NCBI GenBank assembly: GCA_009772935.1
Contig: WOUR01000012.1
Span: forward strand, 1-64,000
Direction: 5' to 3'
Length of the DNA: 64,000 bases
Source: Rhodospirillaceae bacterium
GTDB lineage: Bacteria; Pseudomonadota; Alphaproteobacteria; Reyranellales; Reyranellaceae
Below, piece after piece: positions 35,344-45,137 of this stretch. Below the pieces are notes generated by a model that saw only the letters and a program-made list of their open reading frames with translations, searched no databases and had not been told where the DNA came from. A program made the position numbers and the translations under genes. The stretch's first letter is position 1, and every line of letters starts with the position of its first letter.

Positions 35344-36356
35344 GAAACCTGATCACCGATGTGCCGGGCGTGCTGGTCGGCAACGCGCAGGACATGCGCG
35401 CCGCCACGGGCGCCACCGTCGCGATCTTCGAGCAGGGTGCCGTGGCCAGCATCGCGACCCTGGGCGGCGCGCCGGGCGACCGCATGGGCACCTCGCTCGA
35501 GCCCGAGATGGTGGGCGAGATGATCGACGCCGTCGTGCTGTCGGGCGGCTCGGTCTACGGGCTCGACGCGGCGGGCGGCGCTTCGGCGGTGCTCTGCCAG
35601 CGCGGGCAGGGCCGGACCTTCGGCGGCCTCGCCATTCCGGTTGCGGTGCAGGCCATCCTGTTCGACCTGGTCAACGGCGGCGAGAAGGACTGGATGCGCG
35701 AGCCGGTGAGGCACGAGCCGCCCTATTGGGACCTCGGCCGCGACGCCGCCCTGGTGGCGGCGCACGACTTCGCGCTCGGCACGGCAGGTGCCGGCGTCGG
35801 CGCGACGACGGCGGGGTTGAAGGGCGGCCTGGGATCGACCAGCGCCCGCACCAGCCAGGGGTTCACGGTCGGCGCGCTGGTCGCGGTCAATGCGGTGGGT
35901 TCGGCCACGATCGGCAGCGGTCCGCATTTCTGGGCCGGCGCCTACGAGCAGGGAAGCGAGTTCGGCGGCCTCGGCTGGCCGGCCCGGCTACCCGACGATG
36001 CGCTCAAGATGCGCTTCAAGGGACAGCCCCTGCCGGTAACCGCGACGACCATCGCCCTGGTCGCCACGGATGCGGCGCTCACCAAGGCAGAGTGCAAGCG
36101 GCTGGCCATCATGGCGAACGACGGACTGTCGAAGTCGCTGCGGCCCGTGCATGCGCCGAACGACGGCGACACGGTGTTCGCTGCCGCGACCGGCAAGGCG
36201 GGACGGGGCGGCAATCCGCCCGTCCTGACGGAGCTCGGCACCGTGGCGGCCGACTGCCTGGCGCGGGCTGTGGCACGCGGTGTCTACGAGGCGACGGCGC
36301 TGCCGTTTCCCGGCGCCGTGTCCGACTGGAAGACGAAGTTCGGCGGCGGACGATGA
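35340..36356 (+). CDS. P1 family peptidase (DmpA-like, self-processing)
   Basis: 338 residues of the DmpA/S58 family: ITDVPGVLVGNAQD at the start, MIDAVVLSGGSVYGLDAAGG (61-80), AGVGATTAGLKGGLGSTS (151-168) and VNAVGS (183-188), where chain cleavage before a Thr/Ser would create the new N-terminal nucleophile (probably S188, an inference). The family contains aminopeptidases for D- or L-amino-acid amides and beta-peptides. The ATG overlaps the SDR stop and the stop overlaps the fluoride-channel start, so it sits in the middle of a coupled four-gene unit. There is no export signal. Confidence 0.85.
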   Translation: MRNLITDVPGVLVGNAQDMRAATGATVAIFEQGAVASIATLGGAPGDRMGTSLEPEMVGEMIDAVVLSGGSVYGLDAAGGASAVLCQRGQGRTFGGLAIPVAVQAILFDLVNGGEKDWMREPVRHEPPYWDLGRDAALVAAHDFALGTAGAGVGATTAGLKGGLGSTSARTSQGFTVGALVAVNAVGSATIGSGPHFWAGAYEQGSEFGGLGWPARLPDDALKMRFKGQPLPVTATTIALVATDAALTKAECKRLAIMANDGLSKSLRPVHAPNDGDTVFAAATGKAGRGGNPPVLTELGTVAADCLARAVARGVYEATALPFPGAVSDWKTKFGGGR

Positions 36357-36730
36357 GCTACCTGATCGTGTTCGTGGGCGCCGGCATCGGCGGTGCGGCG
36401 CGCCACGGGATGAACATCTGGGTGGCGCGGCTCATGGGCTCGCACTTTCCCTGGCACACGCTGGTGATCAACATCCTGGGCTCGATCATGATGGGGCTGA
36501 TCACCGGCTGGTTCGCCGAGCGCGTCGGCGCGGCCGCTCACTACCGGCTGTTCCTCGCCACGGGCGTGATGGGCGGCTTCACGACCTTTTCCGCCTTCTC
36601 GCTCGACGCGGTGCTGCTGTGGGAGCGGCACGAGTATCTGATGGCCGCGCTCTATGTCGGCGGCTCGGTGGCCGGTGCGATCGCGGGCCTCGCGGCGGCG
36701 CTCTGGATCATGGGCAAGGCGCTGGCGTGA
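36353..36730 (+). CDS. crcB: fluoride channel CrcB/FluC
   Basis: 125 residues with four membrane helices. VGAGIGGAARHGMN at the N-terminus, TLVINILGSIMMG (pore Asn in NILGS) and GVMGGFTTFSAFSLD (the phenylalanine-box helix) are the Fluc signatures. It works as an antiparallel dimer that lets fluoride leave the cell. ATG 36353 overlaps the peptidase stop, and the gene ends in a GTGA overlap with the BaiN-like gene. I saw no fluoride riboswitch ahead of it, as expected for an internal operon gene. Confidence 0.93.
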   Translation: MSYLIVFVGAGIGGAARHGMNIWVARLMGSHFPWHTLVINILGSIMMGLITGWFAERVGAAAHYRLFLATGVMGGFTTFSAFSLDAVLLWERHEYLMAALYVGGSVAGAIAGLAAALWIMGKALA

Positions 36731-37881
36731 GCCAGCCACAGGTCTTCGACGTCGTCGTCCTGGGTGGCGGCGCCGCGGGGTTGATGTGTGCGATGCGGGC
36801 GGGCCAGCGCGGCCGCAGGGTCCTGCTGCTCGATCATGCCGAGAAGGTCGGCAAGAAGATCCTGATCTCGGGCGGCGGGCGCTGCAACTTCACCAATCGC
36901 GACGCACGACCCGAGGCGTTCCTGTCGGCCAATCCGCATTTCTGCAAATCGGCGCTGGCACGCTACACGCAGCACGATTTCATCGATCTGGTGAACAGGC
37001 ACCGCATCGCCTGGCACGAGAAGACCCTGGGCCAGCTCTTCTGCGACGGTTCGGCTCGGCAGATCGTGGCGATGCTGCTCGACGAATGCGCGGCCGTGGG
37101 TGTCGATGTGCGTGTGGCACACAAGGTAACGCGGGTCGAGAAGTCGGACCGCTTCACGGTGATGACCGACCATGGCGATTTTTCCGCGTCTTCCGTGGTG
37201 CTGGCGACAGGCGGGCTCTCGATCCCGAAGATGGGCGCGACGGGCTTCGCGCACGAGACGGCGCGCCACTTCAAGCTGCGTGTCACCGATACGCGGCCGG
37301 CGCTGGTGCCGCTCACGCTGCCGGTGCCGGAGATCAGCGGCGTGTCGCTCGACGTCGAGGCGCGCTGCGGCCGCGCGCGCTTTCGCGAGGCGCTGCTGTT
37401 CACCCATCGCGGCCTGTCGGGTCCGGCGATCCTGCAGGTTTCGTCCTACTGGAAGCCGGGACGGGAGATCGTGGTCGACCTGCTGCCGGACGTTGACGCC
37501 GGATCTTTCCTGAAGGAGCGCAAGCGCACGCGGCCCAAGGCCGAGCTGCGCACGATCCTCACGGAAGTGCTGCCGCAACGCCTGGCACAAAGCCTCGCGT
37601 CGGAGGGCACCATGGCCAACCAGCGCGACCGCGATCTCGAGACGCTGGCGAGCAGACTGAAGAGCTGGACGTTCCTGCCGACCGGCACCGAGGGCTATGC
37701 CAAGGCCGAAGTCACCTTGGGCGGCATCGACACCGACGAATTGTCGTCCAAGACGATGGAGGCGAAGAAGGTTCCGGGCCTCTTTGCGATCGGCGAGGCG
37801 GTCGACGTCACCGGCTGGCTGGGCGGCTACAATTTCCAGTGGGCCTGGTCGTCGGGCTGGGTCGCGGGCGAGGCCGTCTAA
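36727..37881 (+). CDS. BaiN/RdsA (HI0933/YhiN) family FAD flavoprotein
   Basis: 384 residues from GTG 36727, inside the crcB stop. The N-terminal FAD loop VVLGGGAAGLMCAMRAG is followed by the family-specific KILISGGGRCNFTN (about 43-57), LATGGLSIPKMGATG, and the C-terminal GLFAIGEAVDVTGWLGGYNFQWAWSSG. Relatives include BaiN (bile-acid dehydroxylation) and YhiN, most with unknown physiological substrate. It probably acts as a soluble NAD(P)H oxidoreductase. It is the last gene of the SDR / P1 peptidase / CrcB / flavoprotein unit. Confidence 0.9.
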   Translation: MSQPQVFDVVVLGGGAAGLMCAMRAGQRGRRVLLLDHAEKVGKKILISGGGRCNFTNRDARPEAFLSANPHFCKSALARYTQHDFIDLVNRHRIAWHEKTLGQLFCDGSARQIVAMLLDECAAVGVDVRVAHKVTRVEKSDRFTVMTDHGDFSASSVVLATGGLSIPKMGATGFAHETARHFKLRVTDTRPALVPLTLPVPEISGVSLDVEARCGRARFREALLFTHRGLSGPAILQVSSYWKPGREIVVDLLPDVDAGSFLKERKRTRPKAELRTILTEVLPQRLAQSLASEGTMANQRDRDLETLASRLKSWTFLPTGTEGYAKAEVTLGGIDTDELSSKTMEAKKVPGLFAIGEAVDVTGWLGGYNFQWAWSSGWVAGEAV

Positions 37882-37903
37882 GTTCTCTGCCAGGAGGCGG
37901 GTG

Positions 37904-38185
37904 GTGTCATTCGGAACGATGTTGCAGATCGCCTATATCATTGGCGCCCTGGTTTCTCTGTACTACTGGCTCCAAGGGCTTCTGGAAATCCGGGCCGCGC
38001 GTCGGGAACCGGCGAGCCTGCTGGCTGACAAGAGCTTTCGCGCAATTTATCTCACGAAGCCGGACCACTATTTTGGTCGGGGTCGAGAGAGTGTTCTTCG
38101 TGCACAGAGGAGCTGGCGCTTGGCGCTGATCAGCGGCTTCATCGCCGCCCTTCTGGGCGGGCTTTCGCAAGTCCTTGGCAATTGA
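37904..38185 (+). CDS. small two-helix membrane protein, unknown
   Basis: 93 residues from GTG 37904, with an aggagg ribosome site seven bases upstream; ATG 37919 is an alternative. Two hydrophobic helices flank a charged middle: MLQIAYIIGALVSLYYWLQG at the N-terminus and LALISGFIAALLGGLSQVL at the C-terminus. The central portion (KSFRAIYLTKPDHYFGRGRE) is basic. It is less GC-rich than its neighbours. It starts 22 bases after the flavoprotein gene and could be co-transcribed. I do not recognise a family. Confidence 0.65.
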   Translation: MSFGTMLQIAYIIGALVSLYYWLQGLLEIRAARREPASLLADKSFRAIYLTKPDHYFGRGRESVLRAQRSWRLALISGFIAALLGGLSQVLGN

Positions 38186-38213
38186 CGGGCAGCCGCGCCG
38201 TGGTCGCGATGCG

Positions 38214-38907
<694 letters not shown>

Positions 38908-38915
<8 letters not shown>

Positions 38916-39636
38916 GAAGCACCTTGGCGGCGCCATGGCCGAGATAGGCTTCGATAACGGCTTCGTTATCCGCAATGGCAGCTGGCGTTCCCTCGGCGAT
39001 CATGCGGCCCTGATTCAGCACGTAGACGCGCTCGGCGAGCGAGGTCACGGCCTGCATGACGTGCTCAATCAGCAGGATGGTGACCCCGGCGGCGCGGATA
39101 TTCCGGATGACGCCCACGATCTCGACGATCTCCGTCGGATTGAGCCCGGCCATCACCTCGTCGAGTAGGAGAAGGCGCGGCCCGGTCGCCAGGGCGCGCG
39201 CGAGTTCGAGCCGCTTGCGGCCGGCGACCGTCAGGTCGGCGCCGCGCTGGTCGAGCTGGTCCTTCATGCCGACCAGGCCGGCCACCGCCTCGGCCTCGCG
39301 GGCGGCCAGCCGGCGATCGGCGGTATGGAGATAGGCGCCGACCATGATGTTCTCGCGCACGCTGATGCCCGCGAAGGGCTGCGTGATCTGGAAGGTGCGA
39401 ACCACGCCGGCGGCGCAGATGCGATGCGGCGCCAGGCCGGTGATCGGCTTGCCTTCGAAGGAGACCGTGCCGGCATCGGGCCGGTGGAAGCCGGCAATGG
39501 TCGCGAAGAGCGTCGTCTTGCCCGCCCCATTGGGGCCGATCAGGCCGACGATCTCGCCCGGGGCCACGTCGAGCGAGGCGCTGTCCACGGCCGTGAGGCC
39601 GCCGAAGGACTTCGAGATCTCGCGCACCTCAAGCAT
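38908..39636 (-). CDS. ABC transporter ATP-binding protein (LivG-like, second system)
   Basis: 242 residues. Walker A GPNGAGKTT, LivG-specific RTFQITQPFAGISVRENIMVGAYLH (long LivG insertion), a short signature region LTVAGRKRLELARAL, Walker B LLLLDEVMAGLNPTE and switch His in IEHVMQ. The DEV in place of DEP is the usual LivG form. The ATG 39636 overlaps the LivM stop by eight bases. Together with the LivF-like ATPase it energises the second Liv-type importer in the window. Confidence 0.93.
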
Positions 39637-40591
39637 GGCGCGGCTTCCTGCGGAACAGGCTCATCAGCCCGTCGGGCAGGCGCGCCACGATCAGGATCAG
39701 CATGATCCCGTAGACGACGAGGCTGAGCGGCTGGACGTTCTTGAGGGCCGGGACGACACTGGCCAGCCAGCGCGTCACCTCGTTGATGCCCATCAGGGTG
39801 AACGAGCCGATCAGCGGCCCGAAGATCGTGCCCGCGCCGCCCACCATGCTGACCAGCAGCATTTCCACCGACTTGTCGACGCCGAAGGCGATGCCGGGAT
39901 CGATGTAGAGATACTTCTGCGCATAGAACGTCCCGCCGGCCGCGCACATCGCGCCGGACAAAGTGAGCACCTTCACCTTCTCGGCGAAGACGTCGATGCC
40001 CAGGGCCCGCGCCGCATCCTCGTTCTCCCGGATCGCCACCAGCCGCGCGCCGAAGCGGCTGCGCGTCAGCTGCCAGGCGATCAGCAGCGAGACGATGCAG
40101 AGCAGCAGGGCGAGATAGTAGATCCAGATCGGATCCTTGAACTGGAAGTTGGCCGGTCGCGGGTCGGCCTTGATCAGCATGCCGAGCCCGCCCTTGGTGA
40201 AGGGTACCGAGTTGGCAAGGATGCGGAACACCTCGGCGAAGGCCAGCGTGATCAGCGCGAAATAGGAGCCGCGTAGTCCGGCGCGGAACGAGAGCACGGC
40301 GATCATCCAGCCGACCGCACCGCCCGCCGCCATCGCGACCGGCCAGGCGAGCCAGGGGTTCCAGCCGTAGGTGACCTGCAGGATGGTTGAGGTGTAGGCG
40401 CCGGTGCCGAAGAACACGACATGCCCGAACGAGGTCTGGCCGGCGAAGCCGCCGGCGATGTTCCAGGACTGGCCGATGAAGGCGGTGAAGAAGACCAGCA
40501 TTCCGATGGTGACGAGATAGTTCGGCACCATAAGGGGGTAGGCGATCGCGGTCGCGAGCCCCAGCGCGCACAGGAGGAGGGCCCGGCTCAC
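39629..40591 (-). CDS. ABC transporter permease (LivM-like, second system)
   Basis: 320 residues from GTG 40591, within the GTGA overlap of the LivH stop. About nine membrane helices. LivM markers are GGFAGQTSFGHVVFFGTGAYTS near residue 45, RGSYFALITLAFAEV, and the ATPase-contact loop ALGIDVFAEKVKVLTLSGAMCAAGG. In contrast to the fused permease at 11312-13186, here LivM is a separate gene. It forms the channel together with LivH. Confidence 0.93.
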   Translation of the reverse strand: MSRALLLCALGLATAIAYPLMVPNYLVTIGMLVFFTAFIGQSWNIAGGFAGQTSFGHVVFFGTGAYTSTILQVTYGWNPWLAWPVAMAAGGAVGWMIAVLSFRAGLRGSYFALITLAFAEVFRILANSVPFTKGGLGMLIKADPRPANFQFKDPIWIYYLALLLCIVSLLIAWQLTRSRFGARLVAIRENEDAARALGIDVFAEKVKVLTLSGAMCAAGGTFYAQKYLYIDPGIAFGVDKSVEMLLVSMVGGAGTIFGPLIGSFTLMGINEVTRWLASVVPALKNVQPLSLVVYGIMLILIVARLPDGLMSLFRRKPRHA

Positions 40592-41460
40592 GCCCTGCTC
40601 CCGAACAGGCCGGTGGGCTTCAGCAGCAGGATCAGGATGAAGATCAGCGAGATGCCGATCTGACCGAGCTGCTCGCCCAGGAAGAGCCCGCCCAGCGATT
40701 CGGTGATGCCGATGATGAAGCCGCCGACCGCCGCCCCCGCGAAGCTGCCCATGCCGCCCAGCACGACGATGGTGAAGGCCACGAGGACGAAGGCGTGGCC
40801 CGACGACGGCGTCACGTAGTAGGTCGGCATCAGCAGGCACGCCGCGGCGCCGAGGCAGGCGATGCCGATGCCGTAGGAGACGGCGAAGACGTTCTCGACA
40901 TCGATGCCGACCAGTCGCGCCCCCTGCCTCTCCTTGGCGACGGCGCGGATCGCCTTGCCCATGTCGCTCTTTGCCATGTAGAGGCCGAGCGCCGCGCAGA
41001 TCACCAACGAGGCGCCGAACGAGATGATCTTGGGCAGCGGCAGGAAGGCCGCGCCGATCTCGACGAAGGTGCCGGCGTAGGGAACGTCGATGGTCTGGGT
41101 GTCGCCACCAAAGAACAGCAGGGCGACATTGTCGATCACGATCGAGAGGCCGAGCGTAATCAGCAGGATATTCTCGTCGCGGCCGTGATTGTAGCGGCCG
41201 ATCAGCAGGCGATAGAGCACGAAGCCGAAGCCGAAGGCGCCGGCGATGACCACCGGCAGGGCGGCATAGGGATCGATGCCGATCAGTCGCCAGAGGTAGA
41301 AGACGGCGTACATGGCCAGCATCAGCAGGCTGCCATGGGCGAAGTTGATGATGTGCAGCACGCCGTAGATCAGCGTCAGGCCGACGGCCACGAGAACATA
41401 GATGCCGCCGGCCAGAAGGCCGTTCAGGACGCCCGCGAGGAGAAAGGCGGGGTCGAACAC
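40588..41460 (-). CDS. ABC transporter permease (LivH-like, second system)
   Basis: 290 residues from GTG 41460. LivH markers: VGLTLIYGVLHIINFAHGSL (27-46), ILLITLGLSIVIDNVALLFFG, the coupling loop ERQGARLVGIDVENVFAVSYG and TIVVLGGMGSFAGAAVGGFIIG. It is separated from the upstream substrate-binding-protein gene by a 169 bp gap that carries a large inverted repeat, which may reduce read-through so that permease is made at lower level than binding protein. Confidence 0.93.
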   Translation of the reverse strand: MFDPAFLLAGVLNGLLAGGIYVLVAVGLTLIYGVLHIINFAHGSLLMLAMYAVFYLWRLIGIDPYAALPVVIAGAFGFGFVLYRLLIGRYNHGRDENILLITLGLSIVIDNVALLFFGGDTQTIDVPYAGTFVEIGAAFLPLPKIISFGASLVICAALGLYMAKSDMGKAIRAVAKERQGARLVGIDVENVFAVSYGIGIACLGAAACLLMPTYYVTPSSGHAFVLVAFTIVVLGGMGSFAGAAVGGFIIGITESLGGLFLGEQLGQIGISLIFILILLLKPTGLFGSRA

Positions 41461-41479
41461 GCCTTCAGAGTCCCATACC

Positions 41480-41585
41480 CCTCATCCTGAGGAGGCCCGA
41501 AGGGCCGTCTCGAAGGATGGGCGGCAGGCGCGGTGCTCGTGCCCACCCTTCGAGACGCTCACCGCGTTCGCTCCTCAGGGTGAGG
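41480..41585. repeat. REP-like inverted pair, family B copy 1
   Basis: One arm begins CCTCATCCTGAGGAGG and ends GTCTCGAAGGATGGGC. The other, about 15 bases on, is its imperfect reverse complement (GCCCACCCTTCGAGAC ... CTCCTCAGGGTGAGG). Copies occur at 51740-51784 (single arm) and 63127-63240 (pair). It fills the gap between the binding-protein and livH genes. Confidence 0.8.
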
Positions 41586-41629
41586 ACTTTGTGGGATGGC
41601 TCGGCACCATTCAAAATCACCGGAAGCCC

Positions 41630-42856
41630 TCAGAGCTTCGGCTTGGGGAACACCGCCTTGGCCGAGGCGAATTCCTCGGGGGCGATCACTTCGATCTCGC
41701 CCTTGAGGGACTGCATGGTCGCCGGCCGCCCGCCCTGGTTCTGGCCGTTGACGAACTTGGTGGGCCCATAGGGCATCAGCTCGGCCTTGAAGGTCGAGAC
41801 GGCCAGCGCCGCGATCAGCTTCTCCTTGTCGGCCGAACCGGCATGCTCCAGCGCGTCGGCCAGCAACATGACGTTGGTGTAGGTGAGATAGACCTCGAAG
41901 GTGAACAGCGCGCCGGTCGCCTCGACTCGCTTCTTCAGCGCCTGGGCCTGCGGGCTCTTCGGGTTGTACCAGTGGTTCACGTCCATCATGTACTGGGAGA
42001 CGTCGGGCATCTCCTTGACGAACTTGTAATTGAAGCCGCCGCCCAGGATGGAGAAGAAGCCCGCCACGTTCACCTTCTGCTGGTAGAGCGTGCGCGCCAG
42101 CAGCATGTACTCGTTGCCGTAGTTCGACATCATGACGATGTCGGGGGCCAGCGAGCGGATGCGCAGCGCGATGTTGTCGAAGTTTCGCGTCGGGTTGTCG
42201 TGCGCGATCAGCTCTTTGGCCGCGATGCCGATCGAAGGCAGCTTGCCGGCGAGCAGCTTGGCCGTACCCGTGCCGAATTCGCCCGATTCGTGGACGATCA
42301 CGGCGGTCTTGGCGACGCCGTTGGCGGCCTTGTTCAGCGCCGCCAGGGAGGCGATGCCGTCGTCGACGCAGACGCCGAAGCCCGGTTTCAGGCGGAACAC
42401 GTTCTTGAGGCCGCGGCTCATCAGCAGGTCGGAGGCGCCGACATCCACGAGGAAGGGCGTGCCGTACTTGGCAGCGGCCTGGCTGGCGGCGATGCCGACC
42501 GGGCTCTGGAAGCAGCCGATATAGGCCGCCACGCCCTGCTCGTTCATCTTCTCGACTTCGCTGACGCCGACCTCGACCTTGGACTGGCTGTCGCCCAGCA
42601 GTGCCTCGAGCTTCGCGCCGCCCATCGACTTGATGCCGCCGGCCTTGTTCACGTCCTCGATGGCCATCGTGCCGCCGAGCCGGCTTTGCTGGCCGTTGTA
42701 GGCGACGAAGCCGGTGACGGGATGGATCATGCCGACCTTCACGGCGGCCGGCTGGGCGCGGACCACGGCGGGTGCGCCGATCGCTCCGGTCGCTAGCGCG
42801 GTGCCGCCCGCGATGAAGGTTCGACGCGAAACCCCAGTCTTCCGTTGCTTGGTCAT
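41630..42856 (-). CDS. ABC transporter substrate-binding protein (Tat-type signal, second system)
   Basis: 408 residues from ATG 42856 (site ccgggagg). A twin-arginine leader (SRRTFIAGGTALATGAIGAPAVVRA) is followed by a Peripla_BP_6 binding protein: VKVGMIHPVTGFVAYNGQQ near the mature start, EALLGDSQSKVEVGVSEVEKM, and a typical C-terminal lobe. Tat export suggests folding before secretion. The ligand is probably a purine-like, amide or dicarboxylate compound given the neighbouring ring-opening genes, but this is inferred only. It is followed by the REP-like pair and livHMGF. Confidence 0.92.
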   Translation of the reverse strand: MTKQRKTGVSRRTFIAGGTALATGAIGAPAVVRAQPAAVKVGMIHPVTGFVAYNGQQSRLGGTMAIEDVNKAGGIKSMGGAKLEALLGDSQSKVEVGVSEVEKMNEQGVAAYIGCFQSPVGIAASQAAAKYGTPFLVDVGASDLLMSRGLKNVFRLKPGFGVCVDDGIASLAALNKAANGVAKTAVIVHESGEFGTGTAKLLAGKLPSIGIAAKELIAHDNPTRNFDNIALRIRSLAPDIVMMSNYGNEYMLLARTLYQQKVNVAGFFSILGGGFNYKFVKEMPDVSQYMMDVNHWYNPKSPQAQALKKRVEATGALFTFEVYLTYTNVMLLADALEHAGSADKEKLIAALAVSTFKAELMPYGPTKFVNGQNQGGRPATMQSLKGEIEVIAPEEFASAKAVFPKPKL

Positions 42857-42873
42857 GAAAACCTCCCGGCAGG

Positions 42874-44208
42874 TCAACGAGCGAAGATCGAGCGTATGTC
42901 GGCGATGCTATCCAGTACCAGAATCTTCTTCCGCATTTCGTCGGCCACCTCGTGAGGCAACATCCGTGCCGTCAGCGAGAAGTACTTTCCGGTGAGCTCG
43001 TCGCGCGAGTAGGGATCCTGGTCATCGCCGCGATTGGCCTCGACGGACGCCGAGAGCGTGCGGCCGTCGCGTAGGCGGATATCGACCCGGGCCGGGCGGA
43101 ACTGCGGCAGTCTGGCCGTCATCGCTTTGTCCTCGGTCACGAAGACGCGCTTGGCGAAGGCTTGCACCTTCTCGTCGCCCAGGGCGTCCCATGTGAAGTT
43201 CTCGACCCGCGAGGAGCCACGCACGAGGCGCGTGGCGACCGCGAACGGCACCGAGAACTTGCCGGCCAGCGTATTGCGCGGCGCCTGGTCGTCGAGCTCG
43301 GCGGCGTAGAGATAGCTCGCCACATCCACCCGCTCGACCGCATCGGCGGCGACGGCTTGCTTCGCGAGCAGAAGGTCGAGCGCGTCCAGCGCACCGTGAT
43401 TGTAGCGGCAGCAGGAATGGAGCTTGAAATAGTTCTGGTCGATCTGCCAGTCGCGGCCCAGCCCGTCGATCATGCGCGCCGTGTCGAAGCGCTCCGACAC
43501 CACCTTGCCGAACACGCTGGACAGGCCGTCGCGCTCGCCGATGAACCCGGTCTCGACGAGATCGATCGCCATCAGCGCCATGCGGTTGGAGATGCCGGCA
43601 TAGGCGTTCCGCACCGTGCCGCCCTCAAGCATCGTGCGCTTGGAGCTGGCGAGCGTCAGCGAGGAGGCGACGTTGATCGTCTCGCGGATCCCCGCGGCGT
43701 CGTAGCCCAGCAGCTTCGCGACGGCGGCCGCGGCGCCTACCGTGCCCCAGGTGCCGTGCGGATGCATGTCGGGCCGCAGGGAGGCCGCGATGCCGATGCG
43801 CGCACCGACCTCGTAGCCCAGGATCAGCGCCTCCATCGCGGCCTTGCCGGAGAGGCCCTTGATCTCGGCCATGGCCCAGACGGCGGGCAGCGCATGGATC
43901 GAGGGATGGCCCTTGGCGAAGCGGTTGCCCTCGTCCATTTCCAGGAAGGTGCCGGCGGTGCCATTGAGGAAGGCGGCGGCGGCCGACACGGCCGTCTTGC
44001 CGGTGCCCATCACCGAGGCCTCGCCGACCGGGCTGACCGTGAGCCGGGCCGTCAGCGCCTGCATCTCGGGCTCGGCCGCGCCGCCCACGATGGCCCCGAT
44101 CGTATCGAGGATGACGTAGGCGGTCTGCTCGACCGTGGCGGCGGGAAGCTGTTCCAGGCGGAAGTCCGCGATGAACTCCGCGAGCGTATCGAGCCAGAGA
44201 ACGGTCAC
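42874..44208 (-). CDS. MmgE/PrpD family protein
   Basis: 444 residues from GTG 44208. MmgE/PrpD-type all-helical N-domain (DTIGAIVGGAAEPEMQAL, MDEGNRFAKGHPSIHALPAVWA, near 92-113) and smaller C-domain (HSCCRYNHGALDALD). Members include 2-methylcitrate dehydratase and cis-aconitate decarboxylase; most paralogues outside prp operons have unknown dehydratase/isomerase roles. No methylcitrate synthase or lyase is near. It is four bases from the upstream deacetylase and 17 from the binding protein, so it is firmly part of this catabolic unit. Confidence 0.88.
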   Translation of the reverse strand: MTVLWLDTLAEFIADFRLEQLPAATVEQTAYVILDTIGAIVGGAAEPEMQALTARLTVSPVGEASVMGTGKTAVSAAAAFLNGTAGTFLEMDEGNRFAKGHPSIHALPAVWAMAEIKGLSGKAAMEALILGYEVGARIGIAASLRPDMHPHGTWGTVGAAAAVAKLLGYDAAGIRETINVASSLTLASSKRTMLEGGTVRNAYAGISNRMALMAIDLVETGFIGERDGLSSVFGKVVSERFDTARMIDGLGRDWQIDQNYFKLHSCCRYNHGALDALDLLLAKQAVAADAVERVDVASYLYAAELDDQAPRNTLAGKFSVPFAVATRLVRGSSRVENFTWDALGDEKVQAFAKRVFVTEDKAMTARLPQFRPARVDIRLRDGRTLSASVEANRGDDQDPYSRDELTGKYFSLTARMLPHEVADEMRKKILVLDSIADIRSIFAR

Positions 44209-44212
44209 GCGA

Positions 44213-45136
44213 TCAGCCCATCATCGTTGCGCGGTAGTGCTTGGCCACCTCGCCCGGCGTCGCCTGCCAGATATTGCCGAAGCGCTCGATCCGCCGCAGC
44301 GCCTCGTCGAGATACTTGATGCGATGCGCCATGCCCATCAGCCAGGGATGGATCGACAGGTTGAACACCTGGCCGCCCTCGTGGTGCAGCAGCTCGAAGG
44401 CGTCGCCCACGATGTCGGGGTAGCGCGTGGTGTTGATGCGCCGCAGCCAGAGCTGCTGCACGTCGTCCCACTCCGGCTGGTTGGGCAGCGAGACGAATTT
44501 CCGTCCATCGCCGACATGCATGGCGTAGGGCTGGTCGTCGTTCGGCCAGTCGAGGACATAGTCGAGGCCGGCCTCGGCCAGCAGCTTGGGCGTGCGCTGG
44601 CTCTCGCCATATTCCTGGCCGAGCCAGCCCTTGGGCGGCGTGCCGGTCGCCTTCTCTATGGCGGCGATCGAGGTCGCGATCTCGGCCTTTTCCTCGGCCT
44701 CGCTCATCTTCGAGCTGATCATGCGATTGGCCGAGACGCCATGGCCAATGATCTCGTAGTTGCGCTTGCGGAACTGCTCCATCAGGAACGGATAGCGCTC
44801 GGCCGCCATCGCGTTGACGGCAACGCCCGCCCGGATCTGGTAGCGGTCGAGCACGTCGAGCACGCGGAAGATGCCGGTACGGTTGCCGTATTCACGCTGC
44901 GTCCAGGTGCGGTAGTCAGGATGGTAGGTGCCGAACTCGCCGGTGAAGCGGCTGTCCTTCACGATGCCGTCTGGCGGCAGCAGCTCGTAATATTCGAGGT
45001 GCAGCACGACGTAGAAGGCGACGCGGGCGTTGCGCGGCCAGGCGAGCTTCGGCCGTTTCGGATAGGGCGCGTAGTCGTACCAGGGATTGTCCATTCCGGC
45101 GGGCAGCGGCGGCGGGTTCTTAGGAACGGTGCTCAT
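44213..45136 (-). CDS. polysaccharide deacetylase-fold hydrolase, PuuE-like (copy 1)
   Basis: 307 residues with the NodB-fold arrangement of PuuE-type cofactor-independent allantoinases: PRNARVAFYVVLHLEYYE, YGNRTGIFRVLDVLDRYQIRAGVAVNAM, EIIGHGVSANRM and NDDQPYAMHVGDGRKFVSLP, with NLSIHPWLMGMAHR near the C-terminus. No signal peptide, so it acts in the cytoplasm rather than on cell-wall glycans. Ring opening of a hydantoin or similar cyclic amide is the probable chemistry. Its start lies one base after the stop of the second deacetylase gene. Confidence 0.85.
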   Translation of the reverse strand: MSTVPKNPPPLPAGMDNPWYDYAPYPKRPKLAWPRNARVAFYVVLHLEYYELLPPDGIVKDSRFTGEFGTYHPDYRTWTQREYGNRTGIFRVLDVLDRYQIRAGVAVNAMAAERYPFLMEQFRKRNYEIIGHGVSANRMISSKMSEAEEKAEIATSIAAIEKATGTPPKGWLGQEYGESQRTPKLLAEAGLDYVLDWPNDDQPYAMHVGDGRKFVSLPNQPEWDDVQQLWLRRINTTRYPDIVGDAFELLHHEGGQVFNLSIHPWLMGMAHRIKYLDEALRRIERFGNIWQATPGEVAKHYRATMMG

Positions 45137-45137
45137 G

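Noticed and set aside
36200-36353. Fluoride riboswitch before crcB
   Set aside because: The upstream sequence is coding for the P1 peptidase and no riboswitch-like pseudoknot motif was seen.
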